A stretch of 64,000 nt of DNA from Isoetes taiwanensis. Lineage: Eukaryota; Streptophyta; Lycopodiopsida; Isoetales; Isoetaceae. Below, in pieces: positions 10,585 to 24,800 of this stretch. Each line of letters starts with the position of its first letter. The first letter of the stretch is position 1. The notes under the pieces are model-generated. The model was given only the letters and a program-made list of their open reading frames with translations, did not search any database and was not told the origin of the DNA. A program made the position numbers and the translations under genes. The stretch is taken from assembly GCA_021234155.1 (NCBI GenBank), contig JAJEKV010000039.1:8817077-8881076 (forward strand), given 5' to 3'.

Positions 10585-13127
10585 ATAAACCTTGGGAGAC
10601 ACTATACAAATAGTACTAAGAAATTCAAAAAAAATGATAAACACCAGCAAATGTTCAAGGCAATCCTTGCTATGTCCTACGGAAGTCCCCATATCATATT
10701 TTTTATTCCTCAGCTTATCCATTTAGTAGTATGTTTTCTGAATGTGTGTATGAACCTATGTGCGTCTTTCAATAAGTTTTAGCCATTTAGTACAAGTAGG
10801 ATTTTTTATTGTTCTTGTAAAACAAACCCTATTCTTTAAGTTTTATAAGACTAAGTTTCTAGTTCCTTGAGTCCTATAGTAACCGTGAGAACCTCTTTAA
10901 TAACTGAAGCAGAACCTTAAATTCCAGAACTATGACTTAGAACAAACTTGAGCATGATTTTCAAAATTCTTTTTCCATTTTTTTTGTATTTTTAACATAG
11001 TAAGGTAACCAGCATTCCCCCATATATGTCAGATAATTTTAGAATGTATCAGACTTAAAAATGTAAATACAGGACATAAGCTGTTAAATTTTTGAAGAAA
11101 TGCTACTGCACTTGTTCAGATATCATCTGCTATCTTAGCAAGAAACTCCTGTTCAATTTCCTTTGCCCTTTGCTCGATTTCGCACTTGTTACATTTGAAA
11201 TCAGGGAAGAGATAGAACCTGTATATCTTGGACAAAACTTTCTGATCTTCACATCTAGCATCCTTTTTTCTACATATGACATATTTGAACCATTTTTTTT
11301 TTCTTGATTATGCATTCCCTTGAATGCTTCATGCTTCCAAAAACATTAGAGTAGGTAGAGTAGAACCTGGTTACCTGCAATCCAAACAACCAAACATTAG
11401 CCAAAATATGGGTAAAGCTGGAAGGGATTAGCAGGTAAGCTATAGGGTCCACTGGCTTAACGCCCTTCAACCTAAACAACATGATAGATCTGCTGCAACT
11501 ACATTTTTTACTTGACTGTATAGACAGAACCAGTCACGAAAGAGATCTAGTTTCAAGTAAAAAGGTTTCAGAGTACTTCCTGTTTTTGTTACCATAGATG
11601 ATGATGATAACTCCCATAGTTGATCCATTTTGCTGTTTCAAAATTTTACTACACCACAATACCTTGTGTGCGGATGATAGAAAACTTTCTGCTATAGTAT
11701 GATCCGTGACTTCTTTCAAACTTCATGTTACTGTAATCACTAATATGAATTTATTATGTGTTCCATTCTTGTTATCTCTCAATCTCAGAACCCCATATGC
11801 AGTTCTACTTGACGCCCAACTAACCTACTAGACATTACTATCTATTGACTAATGTGTTTTTCACAGATCAAAACCAGAACCTGATTCAATGGCATCGCCT
11901 CTTCATCAAAGAAATCGTCCCCATCCCCGGATAAGTTGATGTCGCTTCCGGCTTCCATGTTTGCCACTTTTTAGCTTCGATTGTGCAACCACTGCCAGGC
12001 GAGCCTCTATGCTTGATCGGGGACGTTTGCTTGGATTGTGCCTCTTGGCGAATATATCAATCCGGCCTTCTTTGCCATCTCCTCCAAAGACGGCTTTTTA
12101 ATGGCTAGCTCGCCATCTTTTTGCAATCAATTCCTTTCTCCTTAAGCATAGCAATAATATCAGCTTTTGTTGGCATGATATTACATGATCCTTCGAGGCC
12201 TTGGCATTGTGCCAAAAGCAGTGTTGGCGCCGACACGCTTTGGAGGATCGCGAGTGCAAGTTCATGAACCCTAATATCAGAATATAAGGTTTGCGTCTTT
12301 TCCGATCTGTCGATTTATCCGCCTAAAATTATATCACGTCTCCATTTTTCCCGAATTAGGTTACGTGCACTGTTTCTAGCTTGCTTGACCCTTCAAAGAT
12401 ATGAAACGAAGATGAATCAAATCACACCTAATATGCGATCGATTTTTCGGCCAAGTACAATTTGGAGGCGTGCCATCATTTCAATCTTTTGAAGCCTTTT
12501 CCTAGGCTTCGGTCTACGCCACTGTATGTCTCCGCCTTCTTCAGATATAAACCCTAAAAAACTTAAGCTTAGCTTATCACACCCCCACGTATTAGGTTAG
12601 ATTTTCCGCCAAACTGTAAGATATACCCGTATTCCGTCAATGGGTGTTAGGTAGCCTTAAAACCAATTTCGGTTTTATATTTTATTAAAGGCATGCAGGT
12701 CAACACCTATGCTTAAAGCAAATACTCTTTCAAACCTCCAATGTGGTTTTATTTTAACGTCCTTGTAAGTAAAGATACCAACTAAAATAATTATCTTAAC
12801 ATTTTAACATGATATAGGAGTTGCCCATCCTTAGGGTTCCAGTCAGCATCTATGCAGGCTACGTGGCTCATGCTTTTATAGTGTCTTGGCTGACCAATGC
12901 TTACTACATCTGCATAAGGAAAAATTCTTTTTTCGAGCCTCCTTGAAGTTAGTATCAAATGTCCATCGTTTGCATTAGCTAATGTAACACATATTTTTGT
13001 GTTAGAGAAAGTAGTGTGCTTTTATGTTAGGGTTGGTTTAAAGAGAGTATAAAAACCATACCAGGCAATTATTTCATGAACTAAGCCAGCCTTTTGGATA
13101 TATATGTATATATGTATATATATATAT
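10585..13127 (-). repeat. 2.54-kb direct repeat, upstream copy of the retroelement
   Basis: Copy of 3603-6144, offset 6982 bp. Most of it is almost identical, but 11.93-12.66 kb differs at dozens of places, nearly all at CAG or CTG triplets. It carries only one tail unit before joining the leader of the full unit at 10584. In sense order this is a 5'-truncated copy followed head-to-tail by a complete one. Its TATA-rich outer end falls in a (TA)-rich stretch (13093-13138). Confidence 0.8.
11860..12215 (-). pseudogene. broken copy of the 120-aa SAP-like ORF
   Basis: Aligns to 4856-5218 but with many single-base indels (for example near 11973, 12063, 12090 and 12115) that destroy the frame. The changes cluster at CAG/CTG triplets rather than being spread evenly. 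Confidence 0.7.
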
Positions 13128-16100
13128 CAATATATATATGTAATTTCTAGTGGTGGCTTCCGGAAAGTTCCATTATATATCAGCCGCCAGATCCCGGCCG
13201 TCCGTTCGCTCCCATGCGATCTGGGCCGTCGGATCTGGTGGCTTCCGGAAGCTTCTTGGCGGCGGATCTGGTGGCTTCCAAAATGTCTTGAATGTTGTAG
13301 AAATTCTAGAACAAGGTGGTGTAGAACATTCTTGAATCTTCTTGACTGGTCATATATATTTTTGATGATCACATGTCGCAGTTGTTTGACAATTGTTTTG
13401 GAATTCTTGAACGGTTTGGTCGTTGCTATTCCGACAGTCCATTCTATAGTATTTTTTTTTTCAATCGAAGTTCTTGCACTCTCCTTTTGTTTTATTTCCG
13501 TCATCATTGTTCTCCTTCTCCTCTGTTTTGTGTGCAGTAAGCTTCGCTTTGGAGCCCTTGGAGCGCAACCTACGTCTCTATTAATGCCTTGATATCCTTT
13601 TTCCATTAAGAATTGGCCCCTTCACATCGTTCACCATAACTGAGATGCTATTTCTTGATCTTGAATTTGATTGCGGTCTTCTCTAATTGCGAGGGAATTT
13701 TTCTTCATGATTATTATGGCAGCAACTCCAATCGGTGTATGGACAAGGGTATAAGGTGTAGCGCTAACGAGTGATGGTGAGTTTTTTGTTTGCCTTTTCC
13801 AAAACTCCGCTTAGGCATATGGCGGACTTTATTTCTGCCTCACGCTTCCACTTCTTGACAAATTCGTCTTCTATAGCAGCTTTCTTGACGGCTAGTTTGA
13901 CAAGCCGGCAATTTGGGCAATTTTTGTGCTCTGCTCTTCCTTTGTGGTGGATGAGACAATATTTTGGGCTATCCTATGTTGCAGCGGAGCGGATGGGGCT
14001 ATCCTATGTTGTGTGCACGAAATGATCTATTCCAGAGGTATTTATGTGTCTGTTTTTTGGTTTCGTAGAACTGTGAAGACCCATTTCAAATTAACTTCCC
14101 CCCTTTGATCGGCCATGAAATCCGATCATTTTGATGCAAAAATCCCCATTAGATCACCCTATTTTGGGCTCCAATTTGATCAAGAACAGTTCTGCCCCAA
14201 ATTACAGACCTGGTCGACAGTTTCTTCTAATTCCAATTGATTCTAGGGCCAAAATCTAATTTCTTTTCCCTAATAGCTCGAAATGGCCCTATATATCCAG
14301 ATCTACAAAAAGCCCCATCCAATTTGGCCAATTTGGGCTCCAATTAGATCATCCCCAAATTCTGTCAAACAGGGGACCCAATCTTTCTTTTCTTCCTAAT
14401 CCAATCGATTCTGTGGCCAAATTCTAATTAACTTTGCCTATTAGCTTAAAAAGCCCTTCCGAATTCAAATCTGCAAAAAGCCCCATTTAGTTTGCTGATT
14501 TTGGACTCCATTTTTGCAAATAACAGATCTGCCATAGCCAAGAACTGTAACAGAATTGTCCCTTCGATTTGGACACCCAAATGCTCTCTATTCTTCAATT
14601 CGCTTTGCTTGAGTGATCTTATGGCTGATCCCATCATGTTAATCCAAAAAGCCCCTTGGATTACTCAAGATTTTTCTCTTAATCATAAGGTTTTCCACTG
14701 TTACAGAAACTGCCAATGAACAGACTATGCCTTAGGAGTTGGATAAAGAACTAATTGGATTGGATAACTAAATTTGGGTTGATTTTGTTTACGTGTACCA
14801 ATGCAATTCGGTTGCCTTAACATATTACTACATTTTGTTCTGAATGATTGAGATCACGCCCTTTTAGGATCATAGCACTGAGTTTCATGATCCATTTATT
14901 TTTGTATGCATCTTTAGATTATTACAATTGGGTTGAGTTGAGTTACAATTAGGTTCTGTCAAGTTTGCAAAGAGGCAATGTTAATGCAGAATGGCACTGT
15001 CAAGTTTGCAAAGAGGCAATGTTAATGCAGAATGGCAGGTTTGCAATCATAATTGCAATTTTTGCAATGACATGTTTGCACACCCTGGATGTTTTCAAAG
15101 ACTTGAATGTTAAATAGATCCTATCATTTTGAACATTCTATAAATTGTCTAGGCATCCCAAAGCAATTGCATTAATTGTTTCTGGCGGAGAAAGAACATA
15201 TGTATAACCCCTCTTCTAGATTAGTTCTTGATCTCATTTTTGAATTCATGAGAAAATAGAATATAAATCTCTGACATGATTAAAGAATGGATAACATATT
15301 CACATTCAAGTTGTAAATGTTGTAATTATCCTATGTTGAATGGTTAACATATCAAAAATGGCACTAGGCACAAATCTTAGCCACCATGCTCTTTTTTTTT
15401 CTTTTTCTTTTTTTCTAAAGGGCCCAGAAGGGACCCAAAATTATTTATCACGATCCACACTCTAGACAATTCATACTGCTCGACAAATATTTCGCAATCC
15501 ATTCAAAACAAATGTCAACAACAACATAATAATTCTATACGACATTAAGGGTCAAAACTCTTTATCTTTGTCCATGGCTCTTGAAGTTTCTTTGAGCAGT
15601 CCTTAGCAATATGGCAGGGAACCAGTATTCATCCCATCATTATTAGGAAGAATCTTCAATCAGATATTGTTGCTACTATCTTGTGAAATGTAGAAGCCTG
15701 CAAGAGGCTTCCGTCATCTATAGGACATTAGGAGTTTGAAGCATCATACCCTGTAACCTATAATTAGTAAAATGCTTGCCCCTTCCATATCTTTCAGACA
15801 AAACAACATGCACCTGCTAAAGGTGCACTTGTGGCAATCTTGAAACTGTCATTGTTCAAGAGTGTTTTGAAAGTTCATAATCAAACAATTAGCAGAAATA
15901 TCCAATCTGGTTAATATACTGCAATCCAATATTTTCAGTATATGCTCTACTTGGGCAATTGCAAACCATAGAGTCTAAAGTTAATATAAAGCTTATTCTT
16001 TGGTTGTTTTGTCTCTTTAGATACGAGTCATATTGTTAATATTATCCATATAAATGTTATTAAAAAAGATATGGTGAGTGCATATGCACTTCACGGTGCA

Positions 16101-17059
16101 TAGATGCTTTCATATTACTGCCATTATATGAAATTATATAAGTGAAGCTATATTGCCTTGAGGCTTGCCTGTTGAACAATTCAAACGATAGAACACAAAC
16201 AATCAATGTAGGGATATAAATTTTACACAATATACTAGTTCAACTGCGGCTCTCCTACATTGAATTTACCAAATTTAGTTTTATATATGTAAAAAAATTT
16301 TGTTAATCCAACATGATACAGATGATCAAGATACAAAGGAAGAACCACTTGCAAGGAACCTTCGAATCAAATATGGAGGAGGCTGTCGCACCCCTCCTTG
16401 AGCATTGCCACCATGCTTGAATGAAATCGTGTCAAACTAAGAGGAGGAGAAAGTATCTCCTCACCACCTCTTACATGCCACCATTTGTTCTTCATCTCTT
16501 CATCACAATCCCACATTCCCACTTCTTTATCTCACCCATCCATTGATTTTTAAAAATAAACAATGGTCCTAACATACATGCTCCAACAATGCCCAAACTA
16601 TATGCAGTACCTCACCTCAATAAATAAGGAATTTTAATCCATTGATTTTTAAAAATAAAGAATGGTCCTAACATACATGCTCCAGAGTTCAACATAGCCT
16701 CTAAAGAAACACACACTGGCATATACGTATTAACTTTTGACAAATATAAACCCACTCTTGGCTCTAATTTTGAAATACAACAATATTAACATTATAAACT
16801 ACAACAGTTGAATCCGCACATGCTCATTGCCTATCTATGTACTTCTCTATCATTGTGCTTCAATATTGATGTTATTTGACGAGGGTGATCCATTTATGCG
16901 ATTTTAAGACAACCCATTTCTTGACCTTATAGTGTTACTGACCCAATATTTAACGAATACATTTATGAGAACCCTCACAAAAATCATTAGGAACCTAAGA
17001 CAACCTAGGGGAATAATCTTAGAATATACGACGTCAAGAACTTGCACCGTAAGAACATG
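13128..17059. other. non-coding spacer with minor repeats
   Basis: No convincing gene. 13150-13280 holds three copies of GGTGGCTTCCGGAA or GGTGGCTTCC and a GGGCCGTCGGATC motif close to the GCCGTAGGATC motif of the left repeats. 14958-15032 is a ~40-bp tandem duplication (GTCAAGTTTGCAAAGAGGCA x2). 16541-16596 and 16638-16690 are near-identical (ATTTTTAAAAATAAA...). A long frame at 13104-13592 has no protein character and overlaps an equally long frame on the other strand. Confidence 0.4.
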
Positions 17060-19264
<2,205 letters not shown>

Positions 19265-21374
19265 AAATCGGTGCTTGACTCTTCTCCATTTGTGCATGGT
19301 TTTCCCATTTCCAAATGATTTCATTATGGGGCATTGTGTAAAAGAAAGGTCTATAAATTATTATTTTAACTCAAATGGGATTTTTTTTGGAATAAAGGTT
19401 GGAATTGGAATCGAATGGGACTATTGGTAAATGAAAAGCCAAAAACAAAACTATAAATAAGGTCGAGCCTGTACAGGCCGCGACCCCTGTTTCCGGATCC
19501 ATCTGATCCGCCCAGATAGAGGCTGGTTTAGCCATGGGCATGGCCGATTAAGCCCTCAGCAGGGCCGTTCTGCATCTGCATGCTCAATCTTGAGCATTTG
19601 TAGGTGGAATAGCATTTTCATAAATTCTCTGGCTAAACTGATCAGGAGAAGATTTGGATACCCTGGAGATTTCTTTCAGAGCTCTTGTAAGGTAGAATTT
19701 GAACATTTGTTCTTTATCTATCTCAAATTCTGGATTTAGATGCTTATGTATGATGATTTATGGAACAGGGTATAGCAAATCTATTGGGAAGGATTCGTCA
19801 TATTTGCTGGAAATAAATAGCTTCTGTTCCGGAAGGCTTTCTGGAAGTTTAATAGCAGCATTGCTATAAGGTAGAAATCTTAATCTATCTGTAGCTCTTG
19901 TGTTGTGATTAAACTAAGACTGTGTGATGCTTCCTGGACCAGCGCATACAAAAGTCTGTGGCAATATTTCCAGTTTGCTGTTTGGTGTATTGGCTGTTTC
20001 ACAGTAGTCCATATCTTTCTGAGGCATATTCGATTTCAGACCAGCTGTAAAAGAGGTAATTTTTAAGCCCATTATTCAATACAATATTTAATCCTTTCTA
20101 TATTCTATCTTGGATCGCCTTTTGTAATTTAATGGATCATAACATATAGGCGGATTCTCATGTTTAGTATATACTAAATAATGATTGACTTGCCTTGCTA
20201 GATCATTGGAATATTGATGTAATGTCGGAAGAAATGGGAGAATCTAACTATATGGGGTTTGAAGAGGAGCCCGATGCACATATCAACGAAAACCAGGTTA
20301 GAAAGATGGATTTTAGTCATGGATGTTTGGCTCTTTAAGGAAAGTATAGTTCAAGGGACTTGTTTTATAATAGGGAAATTGCATGTTGGTATTTTGGAAA
20401 TTTGGGGTTATATTTGTATTTTATGATTGTAATTTATTGTAAGATAATATTAGTATGGGGAAACTAGCATTTATGTTGCATGCATGATCATGGCTAGCTC
20501 ATCACTTTCTTGACTCCTCGACACCGATAGCAAGGGGGGTTGTATAAAAAGCATTGACACCTGTCTTCCACATGCATACACCTGTACTAACACGTGTTTT
20601 GTCTTGTGACGGTGGCAGGTTAGCTTTTCCCACTTGGATTCGAGATTTTTAATGTGAATGACTAGACCGGAAATTTCATCATGCAACAAAATATTGGTTA
20701 TTATATGTGTTTTTTATCAATGCAAATTATAAATTCCTAGATTTATTGCATTTATCATGAGTATGGATCCCTTTAAGGGAAGGTTGCTTGTTAAAGCATA
20801 ATATATATATACATATATATTTTATTTGCTAACTGCTTAGCTTCTGGTACTATGCAATAGGACCATCCCATGTTTCAACAGCATATTAGAGCAAAGCTAC
20901 ATCCCTAGTTTAAGCATTTGCCTAGCTTCTATAGAATGATCCACTTGCTTCCAATTTCTCTTGTGTGTCCATAACTTCTGCAATCTGTATAATATTATTC
21001 CAAAAATTGGCAAGATTAGACGACATTGTATTGGGCACTCTTGATTTGTATTGAGTTGTTGATTGCGCATAAAAGGGTAGTTAGTACTATTGGTCAGAAC
21101 GAAAGTGTTTGATAAGTCACAATAAACAGGGTGAGTTGTTGTAAACATGGCATAGATGTATTTGATAGAAATAACTTTCTAAAAAAGTACTGATCTAGGC
21201 TATAGATTTGATACAGAATTTGTTCTCACGTCTTCCTTGAGGTGAGGGAATTTTAAGACATTTTATTCATAACTTGGACATAATATAAAGAGCGTGCATA
21301 TAGTACAGCATCGGTTTGCCAATATTTGTATTGAAATTAGAATCTTCACCTTCAATATCCATCATGAGATTACT
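19265..21374. other. spacer with one exon-like segment
   Basis: Mostly non-coding. 20222-20296 reads as 25 codons from an ATG, acidic (EEMGESNYMGFEEEPDAH), ending at CAG|GTTAGA, a good splice donor. It joins in phase 0 with 25157-25204. Nothing else is recognisable. Confidence 0.3.
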
Positions 21375-21829
21375 AGGGAAAATTTGAAAAAAGCCCTTAA
21401 TCTTTTGCAAAATTGCGAAAATACCCATGTTTTAGCGGATTTTTTGGCAAAATGGCCATAACGTTTTTCTGGTGTTCTAAATAGGAATGTATCCTTTAGA
21501 TGAATTATAGATGAAGATGTATCTTCTCATCAAAGCTAAAATCACCTGAATCGGAGTAGGGAATCATACGTTATGCAAAATCTTAGACACAAACAAATCA
21601 TAATCATAACTTACAATTTCGAACTCCGATTCAGATGATTTTAGCTTTGACGGAAAACATCATTCTCATCTATAATATCTGAAGGACATATTGATAATAT
21701 CTGAAGGATATAATATCTGAAGGACATATACCAGAGAAAAGTTCTTGGTCATTTTACCAAAAATGCCCTTAAAACAGGGGTATTTTCGCAATTTTGCAAA
21801 AAATTAGGGGCATTTTTAAAATTTTCCCT
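21375..21829. mobile_element. foldback MITE with ~190-bp terminal inverted repeats
   Basis: AGGGAAAATTTGAAAAAAGC at the left end and its imperfect complement at the right end (GCATTTTTAAAATTTTCCCT) start two long arms that pair across a short centre. ATACCCATGTTTT pairs with AAACAGGGGTAT, and TCACCTGAATCGGAG with CTCCGATTCAGATGA. No coding capacity. Small tandem ATATCTGAAGGA units lie in the right arm. A clear target-site duplication was not found. The form fits a non-autonomous DNA transposon, perhaps Mutator-like. Confidence 0.75.
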
Positions 21830-24800
21830 ATTTATTACTTAGCTAAGGCCATGGGTAGGAAACATCTTAAGCTACCTGCGTGCTTAAAGGTTATGTTCAT
21901 TCCTCTGGATTTGGAAGCAGATGCAAGTATCGAAAACAGAAAAAACTTCTGGCTTGCCTAGCTAACCTTACACTTTTTTGCAAAAAACTAAGTCAAATAA
22001 CTGTTTTCCTTTAGCAGTCAAAGCTCCTACTTTGTGTTATGCAGTATTGCATAAAGTTTCTCAGCACAATATTAATGTATGTCCTTTACTTTATCACAAA
22101 GCTGGACTTCCATCTTCCAATTATTGTAGAAGCAAATATCAATATATCTTTGTATGATAGACAATTAGATCAGCTTGATTTTCCTTTTAGCAGATTTGGA
22201 TATATAGATTTTTTGAAGGATTCTAACAATGTCTGTCACAGATCAGTTTTTAGGTAACCTTGGGTTCGCTATTCATGGATTTCACTGCATCACCTGGTCG
22301 ACAAGTTGGACATTGTGCGGCTATTCAGATCGTGAAACGGTTATATGTATGAATACAGTGCTTTCTAGAGCTATTTGTGTCTGCTTTTGTATGTAGTAAA
22401 CAGAATGATAAAAGACAGGTTGATGCTTCCATTCAAAGCTAAGTACCTTTTGGATGTTAGGAAACTTCAATGGTTAAGTCATCAGGGTATGGTAACCAAA
22501 GTTATGAAGTAGTTATGCTCTGTTGCTAGTCACATAGGCTAGATGCTATGATTAATGGGCCCGTTGTTTGATGAATGCACAAAAACAGGAATATAACTTT
22601 GCATCTGTGCTTGCCATGGACATAGCAAGCTTCAAGACTTTTCTGTTGTTATTAGCTCTGCCAAACTGGAGCATAACCTGTCCCATCAACTACAACATAT
22701 CAAACATAGCGGGTGCAATGGCATCTATGGGACAATCATTTGTGCATGTATATAGGCTTGATGGTATGCCAAAGTTGTCCTATTCTTTACCAATTGCTTT
22801 GATTTGGATTAGCCATACATGTTTTCATTTTCATCTTTATCTGATGAACTTTAACAATTGAATTTGTATGTAGATCAACTTTGGCAATTGATCAAAGAGA
22901 ACAATGATGCCCTGATTTTTCGTGCTAGAATGTTATATGTGGTCTTATAAGAGGAATATAGATACCGTTATTGTGTATACATGCAATAAGCGAGCACAAT
23001 CATGCAAGTTGAATCTCCTTGCATATCTTTTGAGTCAAATATACTACCAATAAATGCGATCTTTCAAAGGAAGAAATTGACGGATCGCTTGTAGACATCG
23101 CTCCAACCCTGTCCCATGTGAAGATGGGAAGCTATGGGTCAAAGCACGTAGGTGGGGGACACTTTTGCACCAGCCAAACACCCCCAAAGCACCCTTCATG
23201 TCATTTTTTTAAAATGATATTTTTAATTGTTTACACGTCATTGCCCTTCACCTTTTTTGACACAGCTTGCTCTACTACGACCCTAGATGCTTCAACCCTA
23301 GATCATTTTACGAAGTAATTCGGCATGATTCATAAAATCGCCATGATTTCCGACGAGCTTTCTCAATCTTTTCTGAGTTGTGACTGCTCATGGACATCCG
23401 AGAAGTGAAAAGTATGTGTTCAACTTTGTCTTGCTCTAATTTTAATTGTTTTGCTCTTTCTTTCTTATTTCCCATAGGCTGATTGGTCTCAGTGGACGAT
23501 AAAAATCATTCATTCTTTCTTTCTTTCTTTCTTATTTCCTAATGCATTTTCTTATTTAACTTTAAAAATTCAATTCTATTCCATTCTATTCTATTCTATT
23601 CTATTCTATTCTATTCTATTCTATTCTATTCTATTCTATTCTATTCTATTCTTTAGGAAATGAGGTTTACAGACTGTTCTGGAATTCCATGCTTATGAAA
23701 GACTTCTCAATAAAGGTAGAGATCCAGAAACCCTAAGTTTGGGTGTAGCTCTTGAGTTCCTAACAGATGAAGAGAATGGATTAGGATATTTTCCTGTCAC
23801 ACTAAAAAAAAGTTCCCAAATCTGAACAAGCACAAAGATCCCAAATCTGATACAAGGAAAAGCTCATAACTTACCACTATTCCGTCTTTCAAACATTAAA
23901 AAAAGTCGGTCCATTTGGTCCTCGATCTCATTGACAAATTGCCATTTCAACGTTTCAAAGTTGAACCACGAATTGAGAACTTTGAATCACATCAAAAGAA
24001 CATATGTAAAACTCGTAAATACAAATCTGCACAAAGCAGGTTATTTATAATTCATCCTATTCAACTTCAGATACGATCCCCTCCTTTTACTAACTTTATT
24101 TTGGGATAGCACATTAGTAGAACCATTCTTCATTCCAAGTATCTGTAGATGCATTCAGGAACAAGTACTGCTATTTAGCCAATACTGTACAGACAGACGC
24201 AATACTTTCTTTGCTAGTTACTTTCCCTCAGTCTCATAATCAAGTGAACTCCTACTTTCCTGCATATGTACACAAGTTAAAGAACAATCTTAACTTTGCA
24301 TCACTTGCTACACCTACAATTCTCAACTTTATGCACGATGCCAGCTCCCAAAATGGGTGTACGATGCAAGCTCCCAAAATGGGTCCTGCAAAACATAGGA
24401 CATTGATGTTGACTCTACAGACAAAGTCATTTTGAAAATTTTAAAAGATTAAAAATACATTTTTTAGTACCCAATCACTTGTTGCACAAGAAAAATATAA
24501 AGCCTTCTGCAAATCTATACCAAATGTCTCAGCTTCTTTACTGAAGATCAAACAAACATTCATCTTGCACTACAAGCCATGTCAAATAAGAGTTCTCAAA
24601 AATGGAAAAGCTAATAGAAATTGGCAACAGAATGATCACCATTACATGATCTGCTAATAAAAGCTGAACTTCTCTAAGAGTACAAAGTAGCAAACATATC
24701 CAACAACGATTCTATAAGAAACTGCCTTGTTTTTCTTGTTGCTAATGCATGCAACACAAATACAGGTGGAATTTTGCTTCTCAAGAATGACTAGATAGTA

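Noticed and set aside
3603-13127. Classical LTR retrotransposon
   Set aside because: The direct repeats lack TG...CA ends, there is no primer site or polypurine tract at the borders, and the RT is not of the gypsy/copia type with protease, RNase H and integrase.
3603-13127. DIRS-like element or Crypton
   Set aside because: No tyrosine recombinase motif (R...HxxR...Y) was found in any ORF, and the repeats are simple direct copies.
13104-13606. Overlapping long frames on both strands
   Set aside because: Neither has protein-like composition; they cover repeats of GGTGGCTTCC.
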